A program made the translations under genes and the position numbers. From DAIOEK01 sp964600595 (lineage in GTDB: Bacteria > Chloroflexota > Anaerolineae > Anaerolineales > Anaerolineaceae): a stretch of DNA of 9,575 bases. The notes below the pieces were generated by a model. The model worked only from the letters and a program-made list of their open reading frames with translations, was not told where the DNA came from and ran no database searches. The stretch spans positions 1 to 9,575 of the forward strand of contig CAZRKL010000101.1 in assembly GCA_964600595.1 (NCBI GenBank), written 5' to 3'. The stretch's first letter is position 1. Each line of letters begins with the position of its first letter. Positions 1-6,799 of the stretch are shown one piece after another.

Positions 1-16
1 GACGCAACCATCCCCA

Positions 17-49
17 GAAAAACAAAAAATAGGGTAACAGTAAATACCC
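17..49 (-). terminator. Probable Rho-independent terminator of the operon
   Basis: Read on the minus strand, GGGTA (49-45) and TACCC (36-32) form a 5-bp stem around an 8-base loop. The bases T and A follow, then six T, a G and five T (29-18). The U-tract is strong and the stem is short. It lies about 115 bases after the last stop codon of the operon, with no gene between, which suits the transcription end. The short stem keeps confidence moderate. The rest of 1-164 is AT-rich and I see no gene in it. Confidence 0.45.
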
Positions 50-164
50 AACCGCGATTTTCAAAACAAGCGAATCACAATTTAATATTATTTGCTTATT
101 TAATCTATCTATTTTGCCAAACGCAGGTTTCACAGACAAATCCATATTAGCAAAATATTTAATA

Positions 165-1283
165 CTAATAATACTTCCCAAACTCGCGAGCGAAGCGGAA
201 GAGGGCAACTACATTCTCGGGTGATACATCGGGTTGCAGGTGGTTGGCGGGCGCCATTACATATCCCCCGCCTCTGGCAAGCAGTTCCATACGCAGGCGC
301 ACTTCTTCCGCAACACGCAGACCATCTCCCTGTAAGGCTTCTTTGATATCAATGGCGCCCCAAAAAGTAAGCTGGTTGCCGTACTCTTCCTTGATGCGCG
401 CCATATCCACCCCGGGTAAGGGTTCCAGGCAGTGGAAGATATCAACCCCCAGATCGATCAACCGGCTGAGGAAAGGCTCCATGTTGCCATCAGAGTGAAA
501 GAGAATTTTACAGCCTGGCGCTGCCTGGTGAATCATATCAATCATGCGCTTGTAAGAGGGCGCAAAATAGCGGTCAAACATACGCGGAGAGATTATGGGG
601 CGTTGCGCAGCATAATCATCACCCGGAAGCTCAATAATATCCAGATAGCTGCCAGCTTCGGTAAGATAGATCTCCAACAGCTTACAGAGAGTATCGGTAA
701 CCTTCTTTATCAGCCCTTCAGCAAACTCTTCGTTTAACGCGAGATCTGTTAAAAAGTTCTCTGTTTTCCGCATGGCGCAGCAACGTTCGAATGGACCGTA
801 TGAATCAAACGCGCGCCCAACCACCGCAAACTCGGTCTGTTCTTTGAGGAACTTCGCGCGTTCGCTAAATTCGTCCAAACGCAAATACTTCCAGACAGTC
901 GGAAAGGAGTAAGTATCCAGATCTTCAAGCGTTGCTTCTTGCAGGGGATGTTCTGCCGCGGTCAGGTAGATTCCGCTTTCGTCATAGCGTATTCCCCAGG
1001 CATCTCTGCCGCCACCACGGGTTGGTCCACCCAGATCGGTGAAACCACAATCAACATGGCGCACATCCACATCCAGAGCTTCAAGTACACGGTCATCGTA
1101 ATAATTGATGGTATGCCCCTTATTACGACGGAAAGGCAGAACGGGGGAGCCCAACTCCAGTACTTCTAACAATTTAAAATACAATTCATCTGTGATGCCG
1201 TAAGCGCTACCCCACAAAGCGGTGGGGACGTAATCGGGTTCTTCATGGTTGATGGCCGTCAGTACTCGGGTTCGGTGATCCAT
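165..1283 (-). CDS. Uroporphyrinogen decarboxylase (UroD) superfamily protein, not HemE; possible methyltransferase-like enzyme
   Basis: A 372-residue cytosolic protein with the fold signatures of the UroD/MtaA/CmuA superfamily. These include an N-terminal RVLTAINHEEPDYVP segment (6-20), an ISPRMFDRYFAP segment (231-242), FHSDGN (262-267) and the terminal block GGGYVMAPANHLQPDVSPEN (338-357). True HemE has an RQAGR motif near its N-terminus; this protein does not. Corrinoid methyltransferases of the family bind zinc through HxC and a distal Cys. Here the first site reads H263-S-D265, and the distal site has Asn347-His348, so neither expected thiol is present. It is the last gene of the operon, 20 bases after the SIS gene, with a weak Shine-Dalgarno (AGGACGG). 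No B12-binding corrinoid protein is in the window. Family membership is firm. The reaction is unknown; a role in demethylating or otherwise processing an imported sugar is speculation from context. Confidence 0.85.
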   Translation of the reverse strand: MDHRTRVLTAINHEEPDYVPTALWGSAYGITDELYFKLLEVLELGSPVLPFRRNKGHTINYYDDRVLEALDVDVRHVDCGFTDLGGPTRGGGRDAWGIRYDESGIYLTAAEHPLQEATLEDLDTYSFPTVWKYLRLDEFSERAKFLKEQTEFAVVGRAFDSYGPFERCCAMRKTENFLTDLALNEEFAEGLIKKVTDTLCKLLEIYLTEAGSYLDIIELPGDDYAAQRPIISPRMFDRYFAPSYKRMIDMIHQAAPGCKILFHSDGNMEPFLSRLIDLGVDIFHCLEPLPGVDMARIKEEYGNQLTFWGAIDIKEALQGDGLRVAEEVRLRMELLARGGGYVMAPANHLQPDVSPENVVALFRFAREFGKYY

Positions 1284-1303
1284 ACGCCGTCCTGGTTTAA
1301 GGT

Positions 1304-2095
1304 TTACTCACTATCATACACTCTTTTTATTTTTCCACGGTAATCATCATAACATCGGTCGAACATTTCAGCGCTGGCTTTTTCACCCACATGGATGGCA
1401 CTGGTTAGAACGTAAGGCGGCTGCCCATTGCGGGTTAAATTATCTGCTATCAGGCACTTGAGCGCATTTACAACTACCGCACCTCCAATGGTGGAGCCAG
1501 GTCCAACGGGATAAGGCAGATCGGGTACGGTTACCATGGCATCACCTTTGGGTGTGCAATTATCAATGACCACATCTGCAATATCGATCAACTTCTTGCC
1601 GCTGCTATGCCGGGCAGGAGAAGCATTACAGTGATCCATTGATACAACAGCCATCACCGGTAAATCCCTCTTTTTTACCTCCAAAGCCATATCCACAACT
1701 ACTTCGTTCACTCCGCTATGCGAAAAGATGAGAAAGCTATCGGGTAAGCCTACCTTGAAGTTCTTTAATATGATTTTTGCAAAGCCTTCAATATGTTCCA
1801 AATACATTGCCTGGCGCTGACCATTGGATCCGACCACATTGGTGTGATAAGTTAGAGATAATTCAACAATCGGATGAAAACCCGGGAAGCTGCCATGCCG
1901 CGGAAACATCTCTTCGATCATCATGCGCGAATGACCGGTTCCAAACAAGTGGACCAATCCTCCTCCAAGGATCGATGTGCTGCAGATCTCCGATGCTCGC
2001 TGAAGCTGATCCACCTGAGTTGTCCTAATTTTTTGAATAATACCTTCTGCCTGGATCAAGAAATCCAGCGCCGGCTGAGAATGATTCTGTGTCAT
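1304..2095 (-). CDS. SIS-domain sugar isomerase-like protein (UPF0309 type)
   Basis: A 263-residue protein with a sugar isomerase (SIS) fold, which usually binds phosphorylated sugars. The first half has the nucleotide-fold-like strand and phosphate loop GLVHLFGTGHSRMMIEEMF (46-64). The second has the Ser-rich loop FSHSG (124-128), followed by a helix. The block ARHSSGKKLIDIADVVIDN (161-179) matches what I recall of the UPF0309 family, whose members have about this length and no settled function. It starts 6 bases after the GntR stop codon, so translation is probably coupled; the Shine-Dalgarno is weak (AGGT close to the ATG). Lying beside a ROK kinase and a GntR regulator, it may isomerise or deaminate a sugar phosphate, or bind one as an effector. 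It lacks the residues that would let me call it MurQ, GlmS or NagB. Family confidence is high and function confidence is low. Confidence 0.85.
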   Translation of the reverse strand: MTQNHSQPALDFLIQAEGIIQKIRTTQVDQLQRASEICSTSILGGGLVHLFGTGHSRMMIEEMFPRHGSFPGFHPIVELSLTYHTNVVGSNGQRQAMYLEHIEGFAKIILKNFKVGLPDSFLIFSHSGVNEVVVDMALEVKKRDLPVMAVVSMDHCNASPARHSSGKKLIDIADVVIDNCTPKGDAMVTVPDLPYPVGPGSTIGGAVVVNALKCLIADNLTRNGQPPYVLTSAIHVGEKASAEMFDRCYDDYRGKIKRVYDSE

Positions 2096-2101
2096 ATGTA
2101 C

Positions 2102-2854
2102 CTAATGGGGAATAACGTTGATAATGATCTGGGATAAATCGCTGCGCTGGCGTACCACTCCATGTTCAATTGCTTCACCTTTTTCATCAAACATGGTTGA
2201 CCGCATAATTAATAAGGGCGAGTTGTTGGGAATCTGAAGCAAACGAGCTTCGTCAGAAGTACATGAGCCAGCTTCAATTAAGCGGACACCGCTGACAAAC
2301 TTGACACCAAAAACCGAGCGTAAGGTTGAGTAGAGAGAATGGGAACCAATATCCATCTTTTCAATACCGGGATAACGGTTCGCGACCAGGTAATTCGTAC
2401 AGATGTCAAATGGTTTATCATCGACAAAGCGGAGACGAACCAGTTTGACAATAGCGAGTCCCTCAGTAACCTGTAACTCTCGGGCAATATTCTCTTCCGC
2501 GGGGATAATTGATAAATCCAACTGCTTCATGGTCACAGTAAACCCGCGTTCGGTCATATCCGCGAATAAGCCGCCTGTTTGTGCCACCCAGGATGAACGT
2601 TTTTTCGCACCCCCCGCAAAAGTCCCTTTCCCTTGTATGGTATAAATCAGACCTTCCTGAATCAGATCACTCAGAGCCTTGCGCACTGTTGTGCGACTTA
2701 CATCAAATTTCTGGCAGAGATCAGCTTCAGAAGGAACAGGTGTTCCAGCAGACATGCTGGTTACCATCTCACGCAGGATATGTTTTAATTGGTAATACTT
2801 GGGAAGACCGGTTCCCCGTTCAATGGTGCCATTTATCACCGGTTTTTGGTCCAT
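2102..2854 (-). CDS. GntR family transcriptional regulator, HutC/UTRA subfamily
   Basis: A 250-residue DNA-binding regulator. Residues 19-80 form a winged helix-turn-helix: KYYQLKHILREM leads into PSEADLCQKFDVSRTTVRKA (41-60), then the wing IQGKGTFAGG (73-82). Residues about 95-245 fit a UTRA effector domain, with RLRFVDDKPF (140-149) and EARLLQIPNNSPLLIMRSTM (202-221). HutC-type members usually sense sugar phosphates, amino sugars or other catabolites, so this is probably the pathway-specific regulator. It sits inside the operon, 25 bases after the ROK stop codon, and so would be produced with its targets. I chose the ATG at 2854 because purine-rich GGATGG lies 7 bases upstream and the length suits the family. 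An in-frame ATG at 2869 (five residues longer) is nearly as good. Longer starts run into the ROK gene and are unlikely. I found no convincing operator in the window. Confidence 0.9.
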   Translation of the reverse strand: MDQKPVINGTIERGTGLPKYYQLKHILREMVTSMSAGTPVPSEADLCQKFDVSRTTVRKALSDLIQEGLIYTIQGKGTFAGGAKKRSSWVAQTGGLFADMTERGFTVTMKQLDLSIIPAEENIARELQVTEGLAIVKLVRLRFVDDKPFDICTNYLVANRYPGIEKMDIGSHSLYSTLRSVFGVKFVSGVRLIEAGSCTSDEARLLQIPNNSPLLIMRSTMFDEKGEAIEHGVVRQRSDLSQIIINVIPH

Positions 2855-2879
2855 GCTTATGCCATCCATCCGGAAATTC

Positions 2880-3857
2880 TTAATCACCCAGATGTGTGAA
2901 ACTCGCCCAACTGGCGACACCCATAACACCGGCATTATTTCCTAATAGTGCCGGAACGACCTCCACCTGCTCGACAGGCATAACGGTAACCCGATCGCGG
3001 ATAGTTTTTCGGATTGGCTCAAAGAGCAACTCGCCTGCCGCTGCCACCCCACCACCCAGAACGATCTTTTTAGGACCAACTGAAACAAGGACATTCGCAA
3101 TGGCGATTCCGAAATAAACACCAACCGTATGATAGATTTCCCTGGCAACTTCATCACCCTGCAATGCAGCTTTGGCAATCAAATCTGGAGTGATTTTATT
3201 CAAGTCGTAATCTACCATTTTGCCAATGTTGGTTGTCAGACCCTGAACAACAGCTTTGACACCCATTGCAGCAATCGCAGGACCAGAAGCAAAGGCTTCC
3301 AGACAACCATAGTTACCACAACCACATCGCGGACCATTGTAATCAATGGTCTGATGACCCAACTCGCCAGCGGTTCCACCGATGCCCATGTGTAGTTTAC
3401 CGTTGATAACCAAACCGCCTCCAACTCCCGTTCCGATGGTGAAACATGCCATTGTCTCCACCCCTTTACCAGCGCCAAATTTCCACTCGCCGTAGGTAAT
3501 AGCCCGGGCATCATTCAGAATGGATACCGGGAAACCGGTTTTATCAGAAATCGTTGAACGTACCGGAATATTCGGCCAGGTGCCGGGCAGATTGGGTAGG
3601 AAGAGGGTTGTGCCTTTTTCCAAATCAAGAACTCCGGGTATGCCGATACCCACTCCGCCTATATCTCCACGGGATAGCTTTGCCTCATCAATTACCTGCA
3701 AAGCGACATCCGCCATCCTCTGCATAACAGCATCATGACCTTCGCGAGCCATGGTGGGAATGCTTTTACTGGCAACCACTACCCCAGAATCCAGATTGAC
3801 GATTCCTGCTTTGATATTTGTCCCACCCAGATCTATTCCGATATACTTCTGCATCAT
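2880..3857 (-). CDS. ROK family sugar kinase (glucokinase-like)
   Basis: A 325-residue cytosolic kinase that would phosphorylate a hexose or N-acetylhexosamine with ATP. The phosphate-binding motif DLGGTNIKAG is at 9-18. The probable catalytic base is Asp116 in ILNDARA. The glycine-rich GTGVGGG is at 142-148. The ROK signature is complete: GELGH (164-168), then CGCGNYGCLE (178-187), giving the zinc ligands His168, Cys178, Cys180 and Cys185. The ADP-side motif LGGGVAAAGELL is at 267-278. Length is normal for the family. Two ATG codons sit in tandem (3857 and 3854) and either could start. The Shine-Dalgarno is weak. This is the first gene after the 115-base gap and hairpin, and is followed closely by the GntR gene. 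Glucokinase is my first guess; an N-acetylglucosamine or N-acetylmannosamine kinase cannot be excluded by motif reading. Confidence 0.92.
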   Translation of the reverse strand: MMQKYIGIDLGGTNIKAGIVNLDSGVVVASKSIPTMAREGHDAVMQRMADVALQVIDEAKLSRGDIGGVGIGIPGVLDLEKGTTLFLPNLPGTWPNIPVRSTISDKTGFPVSILNDARAITYGEWKFGAGKGVETMACFTIGTGVGGGLVINGKLHMGIGGTAGELGHQTIDYNGPRCGCGNYGCLEAFASGPAIAAMGVKAVVQGLTTNIGKMVDYDLNKITPDLIAKAALQGDEVAREIYHTVGVYFGIAIANVLVSVGPKKIVLGGGVAAAGELLFEPIRKTIRDRVTVMPVEQVEVVPALLGNNAGVMGVASWASFTHLGD

Positions 3858-3921
3858 TGTTAACCCATTTCCGATTAGATTATTTTTTCAAGCTTACCAA
3901 TAATTTTACGCGATATTCAAT

Positions 3922-3958
3922 GGCGGGGCGCATGAAAACCAGGTTCATGCACCCCGCC
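3922..3958 (-). other. Strong intercistronic RNA hairpin between isomerase and ROK kinase genes
   Basis: The arms 3958-3944 and 3936-3922 pair over 15 bp around a 7-base loop. The stem is GC-rich at its base. The one position that is a C-A mismatch in plus-strand RNA becomes a U-G wobble in minus-strand RNA, so the stem is fully paired only in the direction the genes are transcribed. It begins 14 bases after the isomerase stop codon and ends 64 bases before the ROK start. No U-tract follows, so it is not a canonical intrinsic terminator. It could be a processing or 3'-end-stabilising hairpin, or a partial terminator that lowers expression of the distal four genes. Confidence 0.7.
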
Positions 3959-3972
3959 TGCTGAGGAGATAC

Positions 3973-4887
3973 CTATCTGATATATGGTCGAAGTACATCG
4001 CGGGCGATAATGAAACCCGCCTTCACCAAGTCCTCGGTTTTTTCAAACGCACGATCTTCGTGTTCGATGCTCACCACATAGTTGTAACCAAATCGATACA
4101 GGGCACTGATGAACTTTGCCCAATCGAGATCACCCAATCCAGGCAGGCGGGGGACATTCCAGCCTATGCCATTGGAGAAAGCGCCATTCTGATATAGCCC
4201 TTCACGATCTATGGATAAATCTTTTGCGTGAACATGGAATATTTTACTGGCGAATTCACGCACCACGCGTTCAGAATCAATCATCTGAAGTACCAGGTGA
4301 GATGGATCCAGGTTTAGACCAAAGTTTTCATCAGGGATGATTTCCCACATTTTTTTCCAGATGGCAGGAGAACTTGCCAGGTTGTTTCCACCAGGCCACT
4401 CATCGTAAGAGAAGATCATCGGGCAGTTTTCAATGGCAATCTTTACATGATGTTGGGCAGCAAATTTTACAATACCCGGCCAAACTTTCGCATATTCTTC
4501 CAGATTGTCTGGCACATTTTTATCTTTATCCTTGCCAACAAAAGTGCCAACAACAGGTACATCCAGCAGTTCGGCAGCTAATATCACCTTTTTGAGATGC
4601 TCAATGACCCGATTACGGTACTCGAGATCGGGTGAAAGCGGATTAGGGTAATAGCCCAATGCTGAAATGATCAGGTTCTTTTGGGCGACATATTTCTTAA
4701 TTTGATTGGCGCGGTCTTTATCCAGGGTAACCACATCAATGGTCGTGACACCCGCGTACCGACGATTGGCTTTTTCCAATGGCCAGCAGGCAATCTCCAG
4801 TGATTCAAATTCATTTTCAGTAGCCCAGTCAGCGAACTGCTCTAGGGAGTAATCGGGTAATGCTGCGCTAAAAACACCAAGTTTCAT
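3973..4887 (-). CDS. Sugar phosphate isomerase/epimerase (xylose isomerase-like TIM barrel)
   Basis: A 304-residue protein of the AP_endonuc_2 / xylose isomerase-like TIM-barrel family, which includes IolE/IolI-type enzymes, epimerases and 3-keto-sugar lyases. Probable divalent-metal ligands lie at expected strand ends: Glu153 (AIEN), Asp194 and His197 (LDPSH), His218 and His220 (HVHAKD) and Glu275 (SIEHED). GLGDLDW (251-257) is a common substrate-side motif in the family. A near-perfect AAGGAGG (4898-4892) sits 4 bases before the ATG and fixes the start. It follows the second dehydrogenase by 39 bases, so both probably act on the same substrate, either by isomerising or epimerising a keto-sugar or by beta-eliminating from a 3-keto-glycoside. 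The substrate cannot be read from motifs alone, and no signal peptide is visible. Confidence 0.88.
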   Translation of the reverse strand: MKLGVFSAALPDYSLEQFADWATENEFESLEIACWPLEKANRRYAGVTTIDVVTLDKDRANQIKKYVAQKNLIISALGYYPNPLSPDLEYRNRVIEHLKKVILAAELLDVPVVGTFVGKDKDKNVPDNLEEYAKVWPGIVKFAAQHHVKIAIENCPMIFSYDEWPGGNNLASSPAIWKKMWEIIPDENFGLNLDPSHLVLQMIDSERVVREFASKIFHVHAKDLSIDREGLYQNGAFSNGIGWNVPRLPGLGDLDWAKFISALYRFGYNYVVSIEHEDRAFEKTEDLVKAGFIIARDVLRPYIR

Positions 4888-4891
4888 AAAT

Positions 4892-4898
4892 CCTCCTT
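4892..4898 (-). promoter_or_regulatory. Consensus ribosome binding site of the sugar isomerase
   Basis: AAGGAGG on the minus strand, 4 bases before the ATG at 4887. It confirms the start codon and is one of the strongest sites in the window. Confidence 0.8.
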
Positions 4899-4926
4899 AT
4901 CGATTTGCTCAGAGTAATTGATGCTC

Positions 4927-6075
4927 TTATACCTTCGCCCAAGCACCTTGTTTCGCACTCCGTTCTATCGCCTCACAGAGAAGCATCTCATAATGCCCAT
5001 CTTCAAAGGTGGGAAAGTCTGGTTTTGCTTCAAAATTGCCATTCCGGATATATTGGTACACTTTTCCTGACAGCTGCTTGAAGGTATCAGGGAAGCCTTC
5101 CTGGTGACCACCCGGATAGCTGATGATTGAACGAGTAGCAGGTGAAACCAGAGATGGATCTTTCATGAGAATGGCATTGGGCTCATCCCGTTTCCCGATC
5201 CATAAATCATTTGGATGCTCAGAATCCCAGGCGAGAGATTGTTTCGCTCCACTGATTTCGTAGAAGAGTCTGTTCTTTCGCCCGGCACAGACTTGTGATA
5301 CCGTCAGCACACCGCTGACACCGTTTTCATAATGGAGCAGAATGGAAGCGTAATCTTCAGTATGAATCGGTTGATCAATATAATCTTCAGGCTTGAGGAG
5401 TTTTCCGGTGTAGGTCTCTACTGGTTTAGAGGGTTTTTTGCGAGTTGGCAGGAATGTTTTGAAATCAGAAAACACTTCTGTAATTCTTAACCCTGAAATA
5501 AATGTCAGCAAATCCAACCAGTGAGATCCAATATCGGCTACTGCGCGAAGCGTACCACCCAGACCCGGCTCAAGACGCCAGTTCCAGTCTGTTTCATAGA
5601 GCAGCCAATCCTGCAAATAAGAACCCTGCATGATCCGAACGGGACCCAATTCTCCACTGTGTACCATATCGCGAGCTTGATGAGACATTGGATAAAAGCG
5701 CAGGTTAAAGTTGATGGCGTTCACCAGTCTCTTTTCACGGGCTACTTTCACCAACTCGGCTGATTCCTGGCTGTTCATGGCTAACGGTTTTTCACAAATT
5801 ACATGCTTGCCTGCAAGCAGGGCAGCTTTAGCCTGTGTATGATGCAAGTAGTTGGGAGTTGCCAGATGCACTGAAGTAATCAGTGGATCGGAAATCATGG
5901 CTTCAAAGCTGTCATAAGCCTTCTCAATGCCCAACTCAGCAGCTTTCTTTTGGGCAAGCTCAGCAGTTTGTTCTGCCAGACCAACCACACGGATGTTATT
6001 TCTTCGCAACGCTTCCAGATGTGCAGGTCCAATAAACCCAGTTCCGGCAATACCTACCAGTATTTCACTGCTCAT
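4927..6075 (-). CDS. Gfo/Idh/MocA family NAD(P)-dependent oxidoreductase (second copy)
   Basis: A 382-residue cytosolic dehydrogenase. An N-terminal Rossmann fold carries GIAGTGFIG (8-16), which binds NAD(P). The catalytic-site motif CEKPLAM (94-100) provides Lys96. The C-terminal alpha/beta domain has GGTLRAVADIGSHWLDL (173-189), where Asp181 and His185 match the usual catalytic Asp/His pair. Such enzymes oxidise or reduce a ring hydroxyl of sugars, inositols or glycosides. The start at 6075 is supported by AGGAGG 6 bases upstream; a longer in-frame start at 6177 would overlap deoC and adds a non-conserved tail. It follows deoC by 25 bases and precedes the isomerase. Beyond the fold motifs it differs clearly from the other copy at 6800-7882, so the two probably do different steps, for example an oxidation and the later reduction. 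The substrate is unknown. Confidence 0.9.
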   Translation of the reverse strand: MSSEILVGIAGTGFIGPAHLEALRRNNIRVVGLAEQTAELAQKKAAELGIEKAYDSFEAMISDPLITSVHLATPNYLHHTQAKAALLAGKHVICEKPLAMNSQESAELVKVAREKRLVNAINFNLRFYPMSHQARDMVHSGELGPVRIMQGSYLQDWLLYETDWNWRLEPGLGGTLRAVADIGSHWLDLLTFISGLRITEVFSDFKTFLPTRKKPSKPVETYTGKLLKPEDYIDQPIHTEDYASILLHYENGVSGVLTVSQVCAGRKNRLFYEISGAKQSLAWDSEHPNDLWIGKRDEPNAILMKDPSLVSPATRSIISYPGGHQEGFPDTFKQLSGKVYQYIRNGNFEAKPDFPTFEDGHYEMLLCEAIERSAKQGAWAKV

Positions 6076-6081
6076 AAATCT

Positions 6082-6087
6082 CCTCCT
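6082..6087 (-). promoter_or_regulatory. Ribosome binding site deciding the second dehydrogenase start
   Basis: AGGAGG on the minus strand, 6 bases before the ATG at 6075. It supports this start over the longer in-frame one at 6177. Confidence 0.8.
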
Positions 6088-6100
6088 GGTCGAAAATAAA

Positions 6101-6796
6101 TCATCCCATCCGCTGCTTGAACTCATCCAACATGGCAGCTGTTGTGGTTGCTCCTGACCGGGTAACTCCGGCATCAATCATTTCCAACAGGGCATCCAGC
6201 GTACGAACTCCGCCAGCGCTCTTCACCTGAACCTTATCAGAGACAGAAGCACGCATCAAACGTACATCTGCCAGGGTGGCGCCTGAGGGGGCAAACCCGG
6301 TGGATGTCTTTACAAAATCGGCACCGGCTTCTTCACTCAGCTTGCAGGCTATCACTTTTTCTTCATCGGTCAGATAAGCGTTCTCGAAGATTACTTTTAC
6401 CAACGCTTTACCTTTTGCGACATCACAGATAGCCTTGATCTCATCACGGACATAATCAAATTTTCCCGAGCGCATTGCGCCGATATTGATAACCATATCT
6501 AATTCGGATGCCCCATCCGCAAGAGCCTGTTTAGCTTCTGCAACTTTAATGGGGGTAACAGAATTGCCATGCGGGAATCCGATCACGGTGCCAACTTCGA
6601 CATCAGAACCTTTTAGTAATGAAACAGCCAATTTAACATCAACGGGTTTCACACACACTGAAGCTACATGATACTGCTTCGCCAATTCGCAGCCTGAAAT
6701 TACATCCTGTTCGGTCAATTCAGGGCGCAGCAGCGAGTGATCGATCACTTTCGCCAGTTGTTCGAGTGTAATTGTTTTGCTGTCAAGTTTCATCAT
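6101..6796 (-). CDS. deoC: Deoxyribose-phosphate aldolase (DeoC family)
   Basis: A 231-residue class I aldolase. The family reaction is reversible cleavage of 2-deoxy-D-ribose 5-phosphate to glyceraldehyde 3-phosphate and acetaldehyde. The Schiff-base lysine is Lys163 in DFVKTSTGF (160-168). The second active-site lysine is Lys192 in VKSAGGVRT (191-199), and the Asp of ELDMVINIG (98-106) is Asp100. VIGFPHGN (71-78) and VKVIFEN (133-139) are also typical. All catalytic residues are present and the length is normal. It starts 3 bases after the upstream dehydrogenase stop codon, using AAGGTG (6808-6803) inside that gene. A second ATG at 6793 is an alternative. No nucleoside genes (deoA, deoB, deoD, pdp) are in the window, so its job here may be to cleave another phosphorylated sugar. 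The symbol reflects the family; the physiological substrate is inferred. Confidence 0.9.
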   Translation of the reverse strand: MMKLDSKTITLEQLAKVIDHSLLRPELTEQDVISGCELAKQYHVASVCVKPVDVKLAVSLLKGSDVEVGTVIGFPHGNSVTPIKVAEAKQALADGASELDMVINIGAMRSGKFDYVRDEIKAICDVAKGKALVKVIFENAYLTDEEKVIACKLSEEAGADFVKTSTGFAPSGATLADVRLMRASVSDKVQVKSAGGVRTLDALLEMIDAGVTRSGATTTAAMLDEFKQRMG

Positions 6797-6799
6797 AGG

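Noticed and set aside
68..97. Hairpin of AAGCGAAT with ATTTGCTT
   Set aside because: AT-rich 8-bp stem with a G-U pair, a 14-base loop and no clear U-tract; expected by chance in such sequence.
165..1283. HemE (true uroporphyrinogen decarboxylase)
   Set aside because: The N-terminal RQAGR signature is missing, the metal-type motif FHSDGN is that of the methyltransferase-like branch, and the context is sugar catabolism rather than heme synthesis.
2855..2935. N-terminal extension of the GntR regulator to an ATG at 2935, which has an AGGA-like site
   Set aside because: The extra residues overlap 56 bases of the ROK gene, and the apparent Shine-Dalgarno falls in codons for the conserved GNNAG region of that kinase. 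The GntR fold begins only after 2854.
3858..3921. Internal promoter or GntR operator before the ROK gene
   Set aside because: TTGAAT and TTGGTA are present on the minus strand, but no acceptable -10 box is at 16-18 bases from either. The inverted repeats (AAGCTT, GTTAAC) are too short to call.
6076..6177. N-terminal extension of the second dehydrogenase to 6177
   Set aside because: It overlaps the end of deoC, adds 34 non-conserved residues before the Rossmann fold, and ignores the AGGAGG before 6075.
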